DNA from: Ulota crispa | Taxonomy: Eukaryota; Streptophyta; Bryopsida; Orthotrichales; Orthotrichaceae | NCBI GenBank assembly: GCA_963920765.1 | Contig: OY987244.1 | Span: forward strand, 1,738,501-1,802,500 | Direction of reading: 5' to 3' | DNA: 64,000 nt | Part shown: positions 40,180 through 54,089 of the stretch, piece by piece | Layout: each line of letters opens with the position of its first letter | Numbering within the stretch: position 1 is the stretch's first letter | The notes under the pieces: model-generated | The model's input: only the letters and a program-made list of their open reading frames with translations | What the model was told of the DNA's origin: nothing | The model's database searches: none | Program-made: the position numbers and the translations under genes

Positions 40180-41720
40180 AACATACACATAGAATTAAAA
40201 TAATACTGAACATATAAATTTTGGCAGAAAAAACATACCAACCAGTATGGGAGTTCATAAAGAATACTTATCCTCTTAACTCCATATACTTTCACAGGAT
40301 CGTTTTCTGCATTAGGGCGACCACCACTCCTCAGATACAACTCCCTTGATGCACCTTGATGCACCTTGATGTGCTATGCTCTTTCCCGTTTGCCAAGGAG
40401 GAGCCTCATTGAAATTGGTTTGGCCATCAAAAGCCACACATGCAGTTTGCCAACTATGGCTTTGAGGTAACTATCTTCAATGTCCCATGTACAAACTTTG
40501 ATTTGCTTCTCCCGAATGCTCTGCAACTATATGTTCACCGCAGACAAGGCAACCTGCATACCCCTTGTCAGCTTAGCCTAAAACTAAAGTATATGCTGGA
40601 AAATTGTTCACTGCCCACATTAGGATTCCTTTGAGTTTGAAGTGCCTTTGTGGTCCTTCCGACTGTGACATATCAGATGCCAATACTCCTCGCCAAAGCT
40701 TTTTCATTTCGTTCACTAGTGGCCTCAAATAGACATCTATGGAATCTTTGTTAGGAGATGCCGGTCTAGGTATTATCATAGCCAGGGATATGAAAAAAAT
40801 TTAGTCACTAAATACTGCAATAGATTATACAATACCATAAGTACTGGCCACATTGAGTGCTTTGACGATTGGAGAGAGTGAGGGTTCACTCCATCCAAAG
40901 AAATCCCCTTTCTGATATTTCTATCCTCATTGCTAAAGGTAGGATATGTTTCATTGATGGAACACCACTGCTCACTATCTATGGTAGACCTCATTTTCCC
41001 ATCTTGGGAATGGTTAAGTTTGTGCCATTGAAGATGCTTTGCTACTTCAAGACACCTAAATAGCCTCCTCAACCTTTTTATAATAGAAAAGTACCTGAGG
41101 ACTCTAGTTTGAACTGTTTTAGAGTTTGCAATGTATCTTGATTTATGGCAATTTGGGCATTCATCCAAACTCTTATTCTCCCTCCAGTATAAAGTTTGCC
41201 CACATTTGCAGCAATAAATTGTCTCATGCGCTAGTCCCAATTTTGTTATCAGTGTTTTTAGTTCATAAGAATTTTTTGGGCATTTGTTATCCTTGGGTAA
41301 AACATCGTCTTTAAGAAAAGTGAAAAGCTCATCAAGGAACCAATGACTCACCAAAAAGAGAGTGCACAGGGACACTAGAATCACACTGCATTTCAATCGA
41401 TTTGTAGTTGACCTGGAAATAAAGGCTACCCTGCGCTCCAAAGTAAAGATTCCAGAAGGTCGGTGTTATCTTCTTCTTCCACTGTTGCCGATAGGTCCTC
41501 AAAATCAAGCATGCACCATTGTCCTCTGGGATTTCTTCATGAATTTTATCTACCCAATAGAAATAATTTTCCGCCATTTCTTCTAAGTTCACAGTGCTAT
41601 TATGCTAGGCCTCGTCCGAATATTGGAAATTTTCTTCTTTTGCCTGTGTTTCATGTCCATCCACAAGAAGACCTTCCTTTTCGAGGTCGACCAAATCAGC
41701 GTTGTTGTTGTCAGTATTCA
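40180..41720 (-). pseudogene. CACTA tnp2 transposase core (Transposase_21), decayed
   Basis: Blocks in order: SYELKTLITKLGLAHETIYC, then CCKCGQTLYWRENKSLDECP, VLRYFSIIKRLRRLFRCLEV, MRSTIDSEQWCSINETYPTF, then LDGVNPHSLQSSKHSMWPVL, MIIPRPASPNKDSIDVYLRP and LMWAVNNFPAY, all diagnostic of tnp2. Breaks seen are frame changes near 41370 and at the T-run near 40795, an in-frame stop near 41605, and several stops after 40600. The last part (ISILYELPYW) reaches the junction at about 40240. A short GCACCTTGAT repeat lies at 40346-40370. The gene cannot make an intact transposase as it stands. Confidence 0.88.
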
Positions 41721-44700
41721 CCTGCATGTAGTTCCAACGACCAAGATTGCTTCATATACTGACTAGTAACAACAATTGTAAAGCTTCAAAGATGGTATAT
41801 GCCATTGGTTTACATAACCAAATTCTAAAATATTAATTTTTGTGCATCATGTACTAAAGAACCATGTAAAAATACTTACTGCTAAAGTAATATAATATAT
41901 GACTATATTTTCAGTATGTTTTCATTATAGTAATGTAAGTAGTTGTTACATGTAACGCTCTCACACTGCTAGTCAATGTCAATCTTTCAAAAAAGTCGAA
42001 TAATGCTCTTACTAAAGAGCAGCATTTTCATTTATTGTCACAAACACTACATATGAATAGAATTCAAACAGTACATCTCTCCAGTGATCAAGGCATTTCA
42101 AATTTATAGTCCAAAAACATTTTAATGTACATTCAGGTCAATAAGATATCAGTATGTTTAATTGTAGTTTTACTAAAATGAAAAGGGAATGACAATCAGT
42201 GCTTTTTTGCAGAGTAGGAACTTGGAACACACATAGCACACCTACTTTAATGAGTCATCCTAGAAATGCTTTTTAGAAACTAGTTTCTGTAGATGCTGTT
42301 CAATTTGGAAGCGAGCTTGGTGGATTGGTTTCAAACCAAGACGTTATTCATTAAATTGGGAAAATGTTACATATTAAGACTTTTGGATTTCAAGTATTTT
42401 AAAAAGTATTCATTCAATACTACTTTTAAAACATAAAATGTTGAAGTCCAAAAACCCTCATTTCTCCAAATATCATGAAGAACGCGTTAATCCAATCCAT
42501 CATGTCGCAAACTACAAATAACGTACGTCCTCATTTTGTTGAATTAGATTTCATTGAATATCATTACATATAGAAAGTATGCCCACAATTCTGCCTTGTC
42601 ATTCAAATCAAGGAACTACCCATTTTTTTTATATGTAGATGACATTCCCAGACCATACCAAACTAAAGGTATAACATGGGATTCTAGTTTTTCCTATTTA
42701 ATGAAAATGGTGTTAAGAGTGAAGTAGTTACCAATAAAGGATCTCGCAACGACATATCTCAACCATATAAACGGTGATGACATTGTACAGTGTTGACTGT
42801 CAGCACCTTAAATCCATGGCACCTAATGCAATTGCAGAGGTACTTTTCAATACCTTGTTGATAGGCTATTGCCTTTTCAAAATAGTAAGCCCAATTCAAT
42901 CCAGCTGAATTCATGCAGCACACATTTTGAACAACCAAACAGGGTTAGCTATTATTTTGTAACATTACCAAAGATCACTACATACTACATGACAATAAGC
43001 ACATTAAATCTTGTAACACCTAAAAAGTGGAGTTAGCCTAACTTTTTAAAATAACTATTCAAGTATCATACGTCAGAATTCACATAGAACATGTGTAATC
43101 AGCGTATAAGCTATGACGTTTAGGAAAACATGTAGTTCCTGAAGAGAGAAATGAAGAACTTGTAGAGCAATAGGCAAAGGAACACTTCTAAAATATTACG
43201 GTTCCATGTGCATACAATGGCTATGTTTGGGAAAAAAAACGAACTAATACATTGCTTAAGTTGACTTACCTTATTGGTCTTGACAGAAATTGTATATGTT
43301 TTGAGTGATGATGAACGCGAATGGATTTTGCCAAATTATAGGTCTTCAGCAATATGAGATTCAGCTTATTGCTTATTGGAAAGAGTATTACATACCTGGT
43401 TGTAACGGAAAAAGAAAATTTAATTGTTAGTAAACTTCAAAATCAGTTTTTTTATGTTTGAGACTTAATAATACTATTCGAAAGCAAAGGTGTCCATGTT
43501 GTTTTCTACGACAAGCACATACTGGTCCAGTCAAACGTTAACCTATCTTGACATTTTCCTTCCAAGTATAGAGTACACCCCTTGCTATTAAAAACCAACA
43601 TCTTTCAACAATTTCTGAGCTTCTAGTATTGCAAATATTGGAACTGCAATCTCAGCCATGGAAGTTAAAAAACAAACTATATTGACTTAGGGTTCATTAG
43701 AGTTGCCATTTCATGAATCACTTATATACAACCACTACATTGTGGGTGCAATACAAGACATTTTACAGTATGAGAATTAGTTCAGTGAAGTGTGATGATA
43801 TCTCATACAGTAGTGACAACCGACGTTTATGAAATGATAACATTTTGGGGTTCTGAATTCAAAAAAATAACTTCTGCATCTTACATTTCATTCACATGAA
43901 AGTGACAAAGCAATAACAATGCTTGCCTGCTTACAGCACTTGGTTTAATCCGTATGTGAATATAATCCTTCTAGAATTGCCGCTGTCTGGTTGAGAGGAG
44001 CGCGCCTCGGGAACACGCAGGGTGTCTTGCTACGATCGTGCGTTGCCGACTAAAATTGTCTTCAATTTTGATCTTCTCTTCAAATCTTCAGTCTTTAGTC
44101 TTTCGTTGATCTGTCCTGTGGTTGACTCTAAAGATATAAGGGTCAAGGTAGGAATAAGAGCCCACTGGATACGGGACGGATAGATTGGGATAGCAGATAC
44201 GAGCTGCCGTCCATATGACGGGATCCTAAAATCAAATTCACGATCTGCTAGCCAAAACTCCAAATCGTAAGAACAGAGCAAGTCTCGACCATGTGGGTGA
44301 TCAATCCCACTTCGTCACCACAACAATAAATGGGGTTAAGTTTGGTTTAACTCAAACTGCCCGCAACAAGGTTTACAAAACAGAATGGAAATGAATTGAC
44401 AAACGAGCCTCCAAAACCGGCTAGGAATAACAAAGCCACATCCCACACATACATAAAAAATAAATTCAAAACATTTCTTTTGAAATCTTCATATCTTTAG
44501 ATCTTCAAGTCTTCATATCTTCAAGTCTTCAAATCTTCATGTTTTAATAAAAACAATGGGGAAAATCACAAATAACAAGTCTTAGAAAAGCAGCGACCTT
44601 CTATCTAGTGCCACAGATGGCTCAAAGATTCAAATGCTAATTATAATAGCAATTTGAAAAATTCTTCTAACCTTCTAACATCCCTCTAAATTTCAACTCA

Positions 44701-45700
44701 ATCTAAAATATTGTTCAAAAGTTATGTGAGTTCAAAGTAGAGGCTCTTTTTCCTCTTTACAAACTAAACACTGCCTCTATAAACCTCTATAACTTTTGTT
44801 CTATACATCACTCATAGAAACGTGATATCAATTAGAAAGATGATATCAGTGGCTACAACCCATAAAATTTTCACTTCAAAACAAAACTCTGTCCAAAAGC
44901 TCTAATCAATCAAAGTGTGGGTCTCAATTTTTTAGAGAGCATCCAAACTCCCAACTTCTACCCACTATAACTTCTTTAATAAAACTCCAAATGAAATGAT
45001 TAAAGACAATTTGAAAAACTATGACAACAAACTATCACTTCTAAAAATCTGAGAAGAAAATTTCATACTATCCAAAAGTTTTAGTTCTTCAAAGTCTCGG
45101 CTTTCTCCTAACAAAAGGGCAGCCACCTCTAAACCTTCACACTTCCATAACTTTCTCGTCTAAGCTTCAAACCTCAAGTTTAAGGACTTTCTAAAAAGCC
45201 AATACTAAAATAAACACTCTTTCTAAATTTTGTTGCAAAATGATATACAAATCATAAGTTATGGCTTGTCAAAGTCTCAGCCTTTCTCCATAGTTTGGCT
45301 TTTTGACTTCAAAATTCAAACACTCATAACTTTTGCATCACAACTCCAAATCAAACTTGCAAACTCATTTTGAAAAGGTAATCACACAAGGAACAACCTC
45401 CTTTAATTTCAATTCAAAATCATGTATACACAGAAAAAAATCTTACATCAAAGTTTTGGGATTTTTCTCCTTTTTCCCACCAACACTCATATACTAACTA
45501 CCAACAACTAAGGAATCGTTTTTTTCATAATTTCAACCCTATCTAAGGTAAGGAGGAGGGGCACATCAATCCATGCTCCTCTTTATTCTAATCCCACCAT
45601 AGATGCCAAAACGTTTTTTCTTTCCCACCTTTCCCATTGACTTCTAGATCCTTAGTATTTTTATTCAAACAAAGGCAAAATATATTAGCCTTCCAAAATA
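41721..45700. other. non-coding interior of the CACTA element
   Basis: Mostly AT-rich with no recognised domain. It should hold the 5' end and promoter of tnp2. 44000-44320 is GC-richer with an 83-codon minus frame lacking any family match. 44320-45560 has many CTTCAA/AACTTC stretches and no frames. Confidence 0.4.
44489..44545 (+). repeat. short tandem repeat of ATCTTCAAGTCTTCAT type
   Basis: About four imperfect 15-bp units. Confidence 0.55.
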
Positions 45701-45774
45701 TCTAGATAAACATATGAAAATGATTAAATTACAAAATAAACACCATCATAGAGTGGCCACGTGCCCTTGCAAGC

Positions 45775-46075
45775 ATATAATAGCGTTAAACGCTTGTCTT
45801 CAATTGCCAAGTCGTGGACTTGGTTGGCTGGAGAAGCGGTCGTCTCTGGCCGCCCGTCGGTCCGGATTCGAATCCCATCGAACTCGTCGAGCGGTGATGG
45901 CGGCTCACGACTTGGCAGCTAGTGAGGCAGGAAATTGACCCAGCCAACTCGCTACCTACCCCCTTGAGCTGTGCATGTGACAAGACAGCGCAGCGCATTG
46001 GAATCTATGGCCGCTGCGCTGTCACCAAACCGTGGTCCTCACCACGACCACCCTTTTTGCCTCAACTGTTGATTT
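45775..46075 (+). mobile_element. tRNA-derived SINE, plus strand
   Basis: The head contains a tRNA-like A box (TTGGTTGGCTGGAGAAG near 45820) and, about 40 bp on, a B box (GGATTCGAATCCC near 45856). This is followed by a GC-rich tRNA-unrelated body up to about 46065. It stands out from the AT-rich CACTA interior. Target duplications not determined. Confidence 0.6.
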
Positions 46076-46394
46076 ATTGAAATCAACACAAACATAAATA
46101 AATAACAAGTATTTACATGATGGAAAAATCTCCATTAGGACACCACTGTTGCTACTCGATCACGTAGTTCTCCATTGCGGCAGTGCATTCCTTACAACAA
46201 CATGACCATCTTCTTCTTCAGAAAGTATCAGCAAATTATTTAAAGGAAAAGCAAAGAAGTTCAGAGCATAAAAATATCCAACAGAAGGCGACAAGGCTTG
46301 CACAATGTATGTAAGTTCCGCCCAAATAAAGAGTTTTGCAATTTTTGCGTAGGTTTAGCTAAAGACATTCTCGCAATTTCTTGCTCATTTAGTA

Positions 46395-46556
46395 ATGGAA
46401 GGATCTATTTACCTAATTCTTTGTGTAGATGGCAATGAAGTATGCATTGTCAACGCGGCTATGAAAATGGCTATTCTTGACCCCTGCGGAATTGCAGTCT
46501 CTAAAAGTGATTCACTTACTGCAAAACGGAAATTTCATGTTGCATTAGTAGTTTAA
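46395..46556 (+). pseudogene. possible first exon of the plus-strand CACTA gene
   Basis: A 53-aa frame from ATG: MEGSIYLILCVDGNEVCIVN, then AAMKMAILDPCGIAVSKSDS. It has coding-like composition in a non-coding surround and the same strand as the later exons. No domain recognised; assignment to the gene is inferred from position. Confidence 0.25.
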
Positions 46557-46599
46557 GTTTGTCATCACTTTTCCACTTGCATTGCGAAATTTCAGTTCA

Positions 46600-49000
46600 G
46601 CATTTCTGAAATTAGGTTTTCATTGGATGAAAAAGACACTGCATTTTGTGCCATTATGGCACGTACTTCTATGATAGTTCTGTGCTGTCAGTTTTCTGTC
46701 AATACATGTGCATGGCTGTTATTTTTATCTTTTCCTAAAATGTAAATGCCAGTGGTGGTTAAAACAAATTAGATCTCACTTTTAGGGGAGGCTGGAAGAT
46801 TACGTACATGTTGCAGAGGCCCCTACTTTGGTTACCTCTATGCAAGCACTACTATCCTCCGCTCTTTGTTGCAATCGTTGTTCTCTTATTTGATACAAAC
46901 GTACGGCAGTATCAGTGTAAGTTATGTATGATACAATGCAATGCATTTTCAAACATGTTTACAGAATTGCATAGGTCTTTGTAAACAATAAGCATGCATA
47001 GCAAAGTATGTACATTATCACTCTACCAATCCTAGAGCAACTTCCAAAATTTCTGAATACTCAATGTCTGGCTGTACTTCTTTAGTTTTGATAGTGTACA
47101 AAATGAATAATTTGTGACATGGTGGTATTACAGTGTACAAGCTTAACAATAGCAGGTACTACCATCTGTGGCCGTTGTTGACTTTATACGTCACCAATTT
47201 GCAAAGGCAACCAACTTTTGAGGTACAATAGAGAAGTTTTTCATACAAGAGTGGATATAACATGTTTTCAATAAGTAAGAAATCTGTTAAGAAGCTGGAT
47301 GTGCAAGGACTAAGGAGGTTCAGAAGACATACAAGTTCACAGTGACAGTTAATTGAATTTCATCAAGCCTTCTTAGAAATAAACCTAATCTTGGAAGATT
47401 GTAAACATCAAACATAGCAAATTAAAAGCAATTCACGTTGATAAATGCTCTGATACATGATCCTAATATGATCAGCCGTATGAAATAAGTAATTATTGTA
47501 TAAGCCAATTCCTTGAATATGTCGTAAGATTTGTGGATGATGCAAGAACGATGTTAAAATGAGGAAAATGAGAAAATTAGCAAATTTGATTGATATAGGT
47601 AGATTTCATATGACAACAGAGCTTGATATAACAACAGCCAATGTGATGTTCAGAATACTAGTTTTGGAAAAAGATACGGTGGACATGGGGAAAAATTGGA
47701 TATGAACTACCTACAAGAATGGTAAATACTAACATGGGAGTTTTACAATATAACCCTAATACTCTGTTAACAAAGTGAATTAGAGAGAGGTTGTCTATCC
47801 TGTCAGCTCATTACATTGTGTACGTAATTGTTTCAAAAACAATTGAAGAGAATACAAATTTTATGTGATGACTTAGTTTCTTGATTCATGGCATGAATTG
47901 CAAATTGTCTCAGCTTCCACAGAACTTGGTCTCTTTGGTGGAGTTCAATTCCACAATATTGTAGGTATATTATAAATGTGAATGAAGAATACACTAGCCT
48001 AATTTGTAATCATTGTGTAATGAATAATGTTTTTGACAAAATGGATGAAATTAGAATATAGTGTTAGGTAGTTAATCTCTATTAATATGTACATTCAGAC
48101 CTTTAGCAAGGTCAATTTAATTTTGAGTATCCGGTTCTAGTACTACATGAGTACTCAATTGGTTCATATGTAATAATTGTCTCCAATGTTAAAAATTATA
48201 CCCCTTGATATACAATAAATGTGTTTCTTAACAGTCACTTAATATAAGTTATGTTAGTACACATATGGACTGATGTCGTGATATGCACAACATGGAAATT
48301 GTGAGAAGAAAATATTTTGTGATGAAGACAAGTACATATTCACAGGGGGGTGAGTATAAAATGTTTACTGCATTCAATCCTAAGGCTTGAAATATTTGGT
48401 GTCAGGGTAACAAGTAGAACCTTAGTGTTTGGCTAAAATGTTTGATTGATTTTTTTTTCTTTTGTTTTTTTAGATGGATTTTTAAAATGAGTAATTAATG
48501 CCGTGTCTTCAATATTATGTCCATAAAGTATTGTGCTGAAAGAAAAGGTATAGTAAAAACCCGTGAATGTAAGTTCGTATCCCTCTTCAGGGACTCATTC
48601 ACTAACATTGAATTACTGTTTCACATACTAGCAAATATTATGTGTCATTGGGATTACAATATTTCTTAGAGTAAGATTCCATTGAGAAAGTACTGTTTTA
48701 ACAAGTTGATTCATTTCTTGCTGAAGAATACTATATTGGTTGATTATTTCAATTTATGTTTAGTTTATTTGCTTAAAAAAAATCATGTTACGAGTATTAC
48801 TTTACGGAAGGTAACGTTCATTGTAAAGTATAGTGTTGTGCTTGAAGGGAATATGAAGGCATAGATCACAAAGAGAAAATATAACAATGCAAGAACTGAA
48901 TAGACATATGTGCCAATAATGTACAATTTCCACCTCATGTTGGTGTTGATTTGGCCAATGTGGAATAATATGGTCCGTATTGAACTGATTCTGTGCTATT
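46600..49000. other. AT-rich interior, no exon recognised
   Basis: Probably intron or spacer of the plus-strand CACTA gene. Nothing identifiable. Confidence 0.4.
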
Positions 49001-49011
49001 GAGATTAGGGA

Positions 49012-49377
49012 ATGGCTCAAATAGCAAACACTGCAAGACAGAAGGAGAAATTTGTGCAATGGAATGACAATACTCGGACTTTTGATGAGGTTGGTAATGG
49101 AGATGGGGAGGCCTCAACACCTGTCTCCAAAAATAAAAGACAATTGCCACGCATGAGTTATATGAGAGACGTGCCTAGGCTACCTATGACAGTAGGATTT
49201 CAGGCAAAGTATCCTAAGAGTCAATTCTCAAGAAATCTTGTAGGAAGAGGCATACCAACCTTGCAAACTGGAAGAAGAGTGTTGAATTCAACTGCCACTC
49301 AAACAAGCATTTTGTCTGCAAAAAATGCAAAATCCAAGATTTATAACTCAGAACAGACATGGAGAACGTCTTGGTAG
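49012..49377 (+). pseudogene. exon of the second CACTA gene (plus strand)
   Basis: A 121-codon frame from ATG: QKEKFVQWNDNTRTFDEVG, then NKRQLPRMSYMRDVPRLPM, VGFQAKYPKSQFSRNLVGRG and a Ser/Lys-rich end. Basic and polar like the N-terminal part of TNP1/TnpA-type accessory proteins, but without a named domain. A role in the CACTA second gene is inferred from strand and order. Confidence 0.45.
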
Positions 49378-50155
49378 TCAGTCTACTGGAGAAGAAGTTT
49401 ATTACATACCAAACCCAACAATTTAGTCTTCCAGGGATTCCTCCACAGAAGAAGGTATCGTGAATAATAAAACTTTATGTTAAAGAACGTTGCCACACAA
49501 TCTTTGTTGCTTGTTCTGTAAAGAAACGGTAGGATTAGTAATATTGATGGGAGAACAGTTGTTGATAATGAATATCTGTAGTCATGTAAGTTTGTTCATG
49601 CAAAAACTGTCCCAATAGAAACTGTGTTGAAAATGATCTCATTAAAAGATATTGCAATTTTGTTGTACATGTATGTGTAGGTCTTGCTTTACAAAACAAT
49701 ATATATGTGAACATGGGGACTTCAAAAGCATTGATGTTGAAAGTATTGGTCTACTTATGAGCAGAGTAGCTACACTATATAGTACATGAATGATAAAAAT
49801 TGTACTTACAGAAATATACATTCTGTAATCTATATGTAATGTATTCCAATTGTTCTGCTTATTCTTGTGGTTTTTTCTTTTTAGGGTGGTGGAACCAATT
49901 CATATTTTTAATTGGCATGGATAGAACTATAGTAATTTTAGTCAAGAAATGGGTATGGTGAACCTGTATTTATTTTATGAATAGCATGATCTGTTCATCA
50001 ATCAATAAATATAGTAATTGCAATATAGGTTATATTGCCTAAATCATGGCATAGCTTGTTTTGGTCCAGTAACATTTGATCCAAGGTTTTTGAAATCTAC
50101 AGACGTCTAAGGAGAATCAAGCAGGGGTTTTCATTTTTGCTCTCTAGCGGCCAAA

Positions 50156-50389
50156 ATGAGTGGTAGTAAAAGGCCTGCCGAGTCCTTGTATTCCCATGAA
50201 GGGAGAATGGACGTATTATCTGCCAAAGCATTGTTTACAGAAGAAATGGGAGGATAGAGAACTCCGGAGTTCTCGAAGAAACAACTCAACAGTTTTGATC
50301 ATCCTGGGTATCGTCAGCCATGTGATAGGATGCAAGAGCTTCATAACAAAAATAACTGGAGTATGTCAAAATTGCAGCAATCTAATTAA
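50156..50389 (+). pseudogene. exon of the second CACTA gene with one stop
   Basis: From ATG: MSGSKRPAESLYSHEGRMDV, then SAKALFTEEMGG, an in-frame TAG near 50255, then FSKKQLNSFDHPGYRQPCDR and MQELHNKNNWSMSKLQQSN before TAA. The continuity of sense across the TAG suggests one broken exon. Confidence 0.45.
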
Positions 50390-52099
50390 ATGCGCACAGA
50401 GGTTAGTATCTCTGCTTTATATTATAGTTAGTGGTTATGAATGAAGCAACTATGTGTAGTATCGGTAATATAGTTGTTTGTGTTATAAATTGGAGGAAGT
50501 TGAAGTAACCGTAGAGTACTAATATTAACAAATATATATTGAGTAAGACTTTTACTGAGACATTGAAACAGAGTAACATTAATATATTTCCAAGTAAAGA
50601 TTATGGAATGAGAGTACAACGCACCTTCTAGTTAACAAAAGCATTTCAAAAGTAAGTAATGCTTGTTGTGCTGTGTATATATGACTATGAAGTTATGTAG
50701 GTGTGTCGATAACATGGAATCCTATGGCTACAGAATAGAGGCATCAAATAATTTTTTCTCACTGCATGTAATGAGTTTTTGTGTAATGAATTTATGTTGA
50801 AATTTTCCAAGCTTCATACTGTAAACTAAATAAGGTAGGGGATTTAATTTAACTGCCAAAAGTTTGGAATTTATATTGAGAATTTTGTGTCATGTGTTAA
50901 AGTAATCTGTGACTGTTATAATCATATTGAGAGCTTGCACATACCAATATGTACTAGATTTTGTGCATGTGTCTTGTGCTGCTGAATCGTAAATCTGTGA
51001 TGACAGTGTCATAAAAGTGATTGAAGTAAATGTCATGCTATTTCAAATTCTGTTGACATGTATGTGTGGGATTTCTTTGACAAGAAGGGGTCTCGTGGTG
51101 AGGAAGTATATGAACAGTCTCTAACAGTGATTCAACGCAACACCTGTGAAGTGGACCATGTGGAAATATGTGATAATGAAGCAAACAACCTCAGAGACTT
51201 TCAAGAGGATGTTGACAACTATGTTGATGGGGTCATGCAAGACCGGCATGTGCAAATCCAGGAATATAGAAGAACACAAGAATTAGTATTGAAGACAGAG
51301 GTCAACAAATGAAGGGATAGAAGACACGCTAAGGCTGCTCACAAGAAAGAGGGGGCAAGGCGTTTACAAGAAAGACTATCGTGGAATAAATTAAAAGTTG
51401 ACAAGTACACAGAAGAACTTTACGGTGAAGAAGTTGGAGATTGGCGCAGAGAAGTCATGCTACTATCTAAGAAGCTTGACCCAGTGATTGGCCACATCAA
51501 ACACCAGCCCCACAATGGAATCCAAAAAATAGTGTGTTTGATCCAGCAAACATGGGAGTACACCTCTCTCATGAGATACAATATTTTAAAACCTGCCATT
51601 GCCAAAGGTGTGAGATTACAGCATGCAAATTTGATGGATAAAATATGCCAAAAACAAGCAAAATGACGCGACGTAAGCGACCTTATATGGTCCATCATGT
51701 CGGAGGAGATTAACGATCCAGTGAAGATTTAAAAAATCAAAAATTGTAACAAGGCAAATGCAAGCCATCACAACTTTGGGCAAACAAGTCCAGCTGGAAA
51801 AGTTGGTGTGCAACACAGGCTAAGGGAAAAATTTGGAAGATTACACTAGTAGAAAATTCAGCACAAAATCAACAAAATTTCAACCAAAAACTGTTGATTT
51901 TTTCTATGGATTTGGTTAAGTTGATTTGGGTACGTTTTTGTTGATTTTCTATTGATTTTTTGTCAATTATTTACTATATTTTGTTAATTTTTTGTTGATT
52001 TTTTGTTACTTTTCACTTATTTTATATTGTTCAATTCTTTTTTTTTTCAATTTTTCAATTTTTTTTTTCATAGAATTTCATTTTATTTTATAAAAAAAT

Positions 52100-52240
52100 G
52101 AAATTTTTTAAGGGTCGGGCAGTTGCCCGCACCACCGGATAGGGTTGCCGGCAGTGGGGTTTGAATCTCCCATCTCCGAGCTCACACTCCAGAACTCTTC
52201 CACATTACTCACAACCACTAGAGCACATGCACCCATACAT
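52100..52240 (-). mobile_element. tRNA-derived SINE, minus strand, in the nested CACTA
   Basis: On the minus strand an A-box-like GCTCTAGTGGTTGTGAG is followed by a B-box-like GAGATTCAAACCCC and a GC-rich end, then an A/T tail near 52040-52100. About 140 bp. Confidence 0.6.
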
Positions 52241-52743
52241 GTGCACAATAAAATCATGATTCTATTTGTACATTAAATGTTCATGTTTTTAGTAACCCAG
52301 TAGACTTTGGAAGCTATTTCAGCTCATTAAAAGACTTTTTTTCAAAAAACTTAAAACTAAAAAAAGTTGGTAAATGTATTTTACTTTCACCTCCAACAAG
52401 TTTTTTTTGGACTTCCATCTTTTTATCAAAAGTTATGAGCTAAAATCAAAGAAGGTGTTTATAAATTTAAAAAAATTGTTTATTTCTATCCTTTTGATTT
52501 TGCTTATAAATTTTTATCAGAATTTGCAAATCTCAAAAGGATTGTTGCAGGCAAAGGTTGGATTCATTAATAATTATTTTTTAGTGCTAGTTTTTTTGTA
52601 AAAAGAACCTTATTATGTTAAAATAGCTTCCGTAGTTTGATAGCTTTAAATAACATGAAATTGTGAAAAGTTACGGAAATAAAAACCTTGCAATTATAAA
52701 ATCAAAATTCTATAGACTTTTGAATAGTTTTGGATATTTTTAA

Positions 52744-53154
52744 GGGCATTAATATGTGAACCACACCCTTTGAACTACTGTACCACACCCCCAGGATAAA
52801 TTTTAGATTTCTACCATCAAAAATTTGAGTTTGAGAATTTTGAATTCAAATTTGGACTTTGAGACCATGATATTGTCTAGGACCATAAGAAAGTTGCAAT
52901 TCAACAACACCCAATGAAAGAGCTTATCATTTTTTACAAATAAAAGTAAAATTGATAATTTTCTTCCTAACTAAACTTTTTCATTGGGTGTTGTTGAATT
53001 GCAACTTTTTTTATGGTCCTAGACAATACCATGGTCTCTAAGTCCAAATTTGAATTCAAAATTTTCAAATTCAGCTTTTTGATGGTAGAAATCTAAAATT
53101 TACCCCGTGGTGTGGTATAGTAATTGGAAGGGTGTGGTACATATATCAATTCCC
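52744..53154. mobile_element. foldback MITE, GGGATTGATATG family, copy 4
   Basis: Same arms and centre as copies 1-3, with the ACCACACCC variant of the doubled terminal motif, as in copy 3. Flanks TATTTTTAA and ATCTTTTAA are an imperfect duplication. Confidence 0.85.
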
Positions 53155-53224
53155 ATCTTTTAAAGCTTATAAAAATATTTTATAAGATTGTTTTTTTTAA
53201 TTCATTTGGTTAGTAATAAAAGGA

Positions 53225-53640
53225 AAAATACTAAAAATACCCTTTAAGTCTTTCAAAATATCAAGTTTATGCCGAAAATATTTAAAACATAAAAAATATT
53301 CCTTATTTTTTGTAGGAATATCAATTATACTCCTATTATTTTGGAAAAATAATAAAAACACTCTTCTATTATGAAATGTTAAATATATCCTTGTGTTATT
53401 TGAAATGTAAAAATCACCTTTGGTTTCTTGTAAGAATTTGCATTAAACTATACACTTGGTTATCATATAACACAAAGATATTAATAATTTAAAATAGTTG
53501 AGGAGCATTTTTAATATTTTCCCAATACATTAGAAGCATTGTTGATATTTATACAAAAAAGAAAGATATTTTTGGTACTTTTAATCCTTGAGGGACATAT
53601 ATGATTTTTTCAAAGACTTAAGGAGCATCTTTTATATTTG
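53225..53640. mobile_element. AT-rich inverted-repeat element
   Basis: AAATACTAAAAATACCC...TTAAGTCTTTCAAAA at the left pairs loosely with TTTTCAAAGACTTAA...GGAGCATC...TATATTTG at the right. Internal GGAATATCAATTATACTCC-type motifs recur. Boundaries uncertain. Confidence 0.4.
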
Positions 53641-54089
53641 TTTGCAAAGAAGTTTTGGTATCTAAAACAACAAAATGTTGTATTTTTTATATAAAATTTT
53701 GTTGAATTAGTGAAGTTGTGTCCAAAAGTGTGCAGATCAACAAAAAATTGTTGATTTTTTTGTTATTATGGTCATGTTTTTACTTGACTTTAAAGGCTGC
53801 TAATTTTAAATCTAACCAAATTGTGAAAAGTAAAGAAAATAAAACCAGTCAATGTACACTCAAACTTCTAAAAGATTCTATTTTTTTTGAAAACTTCTTT
53901 TATTTTTTAAAATTTCAAAACATTTTAATGAGGTCCAAAAAGATTCTAGAAAGATTTCAAAAACAAACCTAAACTACTGTAATAGTTTTTTTATTAAAAA
54001 TGTTTTAAAGTATTTTGATGAATTATAAAAAGATTCCTAAAGGACTCTAATTTAGTCTAAGAGACTCTATTTTTATAAATATTTGGAAA

